In this document: positions 6,049 to 7,113 of the stretch, piece by piece
How the letters are laid out: each line of letters starts with the position of its first letter
Position numbering within the stretch: position 1 is the first letter of the stretch
Source of the DNA: Chloroflexota bacterium
Lineage (GTDB): Bacteria > Chloroflexota > Dehalococcoidia > JACQUE01
DNA length: 7,113 nucleotides
Direction: 5' to 3'
NCBI GenBank assembly: GCA_016210425.1
Contig: JACQUE010000153.1
Span: forward strand, 1 to 7,113
Translations under genes and position numbers: made by a program
Notes under the pieces: model-generated
What the model was told of the DNA's origin: nothing
Database searches by the model: none
What the model saw: the letters and a program-made list of their open reading frames with translations, nothing else

Positions 6049-7113
6049 GTGTCCATTCTTAAAGGCAAGCGCATAGTCCTTGGGGTGACCGGCAGCATCG
6101 CCTGCTACCGGGCGCTGGACGTCGCCAGCAAGCTGACCCAGGAGGAGGCGCTGGTGGACGTGGTACTCACCGAGTCCGCCGCGAAGTTCCTCTATCCCCT
6201 CACCTTCCGCAGCCTTACCCATCGCTCAGTCGTAACCGACCTTTTCGACCCGGACTCCGAGTATAGCGAGCACCACGTCCGCCTGGCCGAGGCCGCCGAC
6301 CTCGTGCTCATCGTCCCCGCGACGGCCAACACCATCGCCAAGCTCGCCGCCGGCATCGCCGACGACATGCTGGGCTGCACGGTCCTCGCTACCGAGGCCC
6401 CGGTCCTGATCGCGCCTGCCATGGACTACCGCATGTGGCGCAACACAATAACGCAGGACAACGTGGCAAAGATGAGGGAGCGCGGCTTCTCGTTTGTCGG
6501 CCCCGTGTACGGCCGCCTGGCATCGGGCGCCTTCGGCGAGGGGCGCCTGGCCGACGTTGACACCATTATCGGCGCGGCCCGGCAGGCGTTGGGCCGGAAC
6601 GGCGACCTGGCCGGCAGGCGCATCGTGGTCAGCGCCGGCGGCACCCAGGAACCACTCGACCCGGCGCGGTACATAGGCAACTACTCCTCGGGCAAGATGG
6701 GCTACTCCATTGCCGAGGCCGCTCGCGACCGGGGCGCCGGGGTCACCCTCGTCGTCGGGCCCACGGCCCTGCCCGATCCCGCCGGCATCGCGATGGTCAA
6801 GGTGCGCACGACGGTCGAGATGCGCGATGCAGTGGCCTCTGCTGTGACGAACGCCGATGCCCTCATCATGGCCGCAGCCCCCGCCGACTACCGGCCGGCG
6901 GCCAGGAGCGAGCAGAAGATGAAGCGTCACGGCGAGGACATCGTCGTGCATCTCGTGGAGAACCCCGACATCCTGGCCGAGGTCAACGGCCCCTTCGTCA
7001 AGGTGGGCTTCGCCGCCGAGAGCCAGGACCTGCTTCAGAACGCGCGAGAGAAGCTGCGGCGCAAGAAGCTGGACCTCATCGTCGCCAACGACATCACCGC
7101 CAGCGATGCCGGC
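6049..7113 (+). CDS. coaBC: Bifunctional CoaBC: phosphopantothenoylcysteine decarboxylase / phosphopantothenate-cysteine ligase (cut by right edge)
   Basis: CoaB joins cysteine to 4'-phosphopantothenate using CTP; CoaC then decarboxylates the product with FMN to 4'-phosphopantetheine. 355 residues are visible of about 400, so only the C-terminal 40-50 are missing. CoaC domain (about 1-185): ILKGKRIVLGVTGSIACYRA, EHHVRLAEAADLVLIVPATA with the catalytic His at about 76, then the PXMNXXMW motif as APAMDYRMW (D126 in place of Asn), and the flap as GRLASGAFGEGRL (S159 in place of the E. coli Cys158). CoaB domain (about 188 on): VVSAGGTQEPLD, RYIGNYSSGKMGYSIAEAA, AAAPADYRP, VKVGFAAES, KKLDLIVANDI. 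The GTG start is the only usual start codon between the in-frame TAA at 6040 and the conserved N-terminus; an ATT at 6055 has a better-placed GGAAGG but is a very rare start. It lies downstream of coaX on the same strand, as expected for one pathway. Confidence 0.96.
   Translation, partial: MSILKGKRIVLGVTGSIACYRALDVASKLTQEEALVDVVLTESAAKFLYPLTFRSLTHRSVVTDLFDPDSEYSEHHVRLAEAADLVLIVPATANTIAKLAAGIADDMLGCTVLATEAPVLIAPAMDYRMWRNTITQDNVAKMRERGFSFVGPVYGRLASGAFGEGRLADVDTIIGAARQALGRNGDLAGRRIVVSAGGTQEPLDPARYIGNYSSGKMGYSIAEAARDRGAGVTLVVGPTALPDPAGIAMVKVRTTVEMRDAVASAVTNADALIMAAAPADYRPAARSEQKMKRHGEDIVVHLVENPDILAEVNGPFVKVGFAAESQDLLQNAREKLRRKKLDLIVANDITASDAG

Noticed and set aside
6055..6057. ATT as the true coaBC start because GGAAGG lies 5 nt upstream
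   Set aside because: ATT starts are very rare, and the GTG at 6049 gives an N-terminus typical of CoaBC.
5325..6098. 257-codon open frame on the minus strand
   Set aside because: It runs antisense through coaX, the 92-bp repeat and the coaBC start. Part of it encodes the repeat itself, and no family is recognisable.
6226..6951. 241-codon open frame on the minus strand
   Set aside because: Antisense to coaBC, which is firmly identified; no independent coding evidence.

Overview
The window reads as a GC-rich bacterial chromosome segment with ordinary housekeeping genes at both ends and an envelope-type gene cluster in between. The best guess for the host is a Chloroflexota (Dehalococcoidia-like) bacterium. 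This rests on GC-rich codon use, CoaBC active-site variants that I recall from non-proteobacterial lineages, and two kinds of intergenic repeat of a type I recall from such genomes. It is an inference: no rRNA or other phylogenetic marker is present beyond partial DnaA and CoaBC.

Layout. (1) Positions 1-527, minus strand: the 5' part of dnaA, running off the left edge just after its Walker A motif. (2) Positions 528-995: a 468-nt divergent intergenic region with a good sigma70-type promoter (TTGCTT-17-TATAAT) firing rightward and a nested inverted repeat of unknown role; no consensus DnaA box was seen. (3) Positions 996-4776, plus strand: three overlapping genes, almost certainly one operon. 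They are a membrane-anchored GT2 polyprenyl-phosphate hexose transferase (DPM1/GtrB type), a class I SAM-dependent methyltransferase (4-nt ATGA overlap), and a 707-aa membrane-anchored protein that looks like a divergent GH67 (alpha-glucuronidase-related) glycoside hydrolase (10-nt overlap). (4) Positions 4777-5099: a 323-nt gap with an 8-bp inverted repeat at the end of the operon, a second promoter (TTGCGC-17-TATAAT), and two repeat elements. (5) Positions 5100-5864: coaX, type III pantothenate kinase, complete. (6) Positions 5865-6048: a gap holding second copies of the same two repeat elements in the same order. (7) Positions 6049-7113: coaBC, cut by the right edge.

How the genes work together. 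coaX and coaBC encode the first three enzymatic activities from pantothenate to 4'-phosphopantetheine in coenzyme A synthesis, and probably share the promoter at 4791-4819. The three-gene cluster combines making a lipid-linked sugar, methyl transfer and glycan hydrolysis at the membrane. That suggests synthesis and trimming of a methylated envelope glycan or glycolipid, but no substrate can be read from the sequence. No transposase, CRISPR array, tRNA or rRNA was found.

The points most worth a second look are the GH67-like protein with an apparently intact carboxylate triad beside a lipid-sugar transferase, the twin 92-bp imperfect palindromes flanking coaX, and CoaBC lacking both the Asn and the Cys considered catalytic in the E. 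coli decarboxylase domain.
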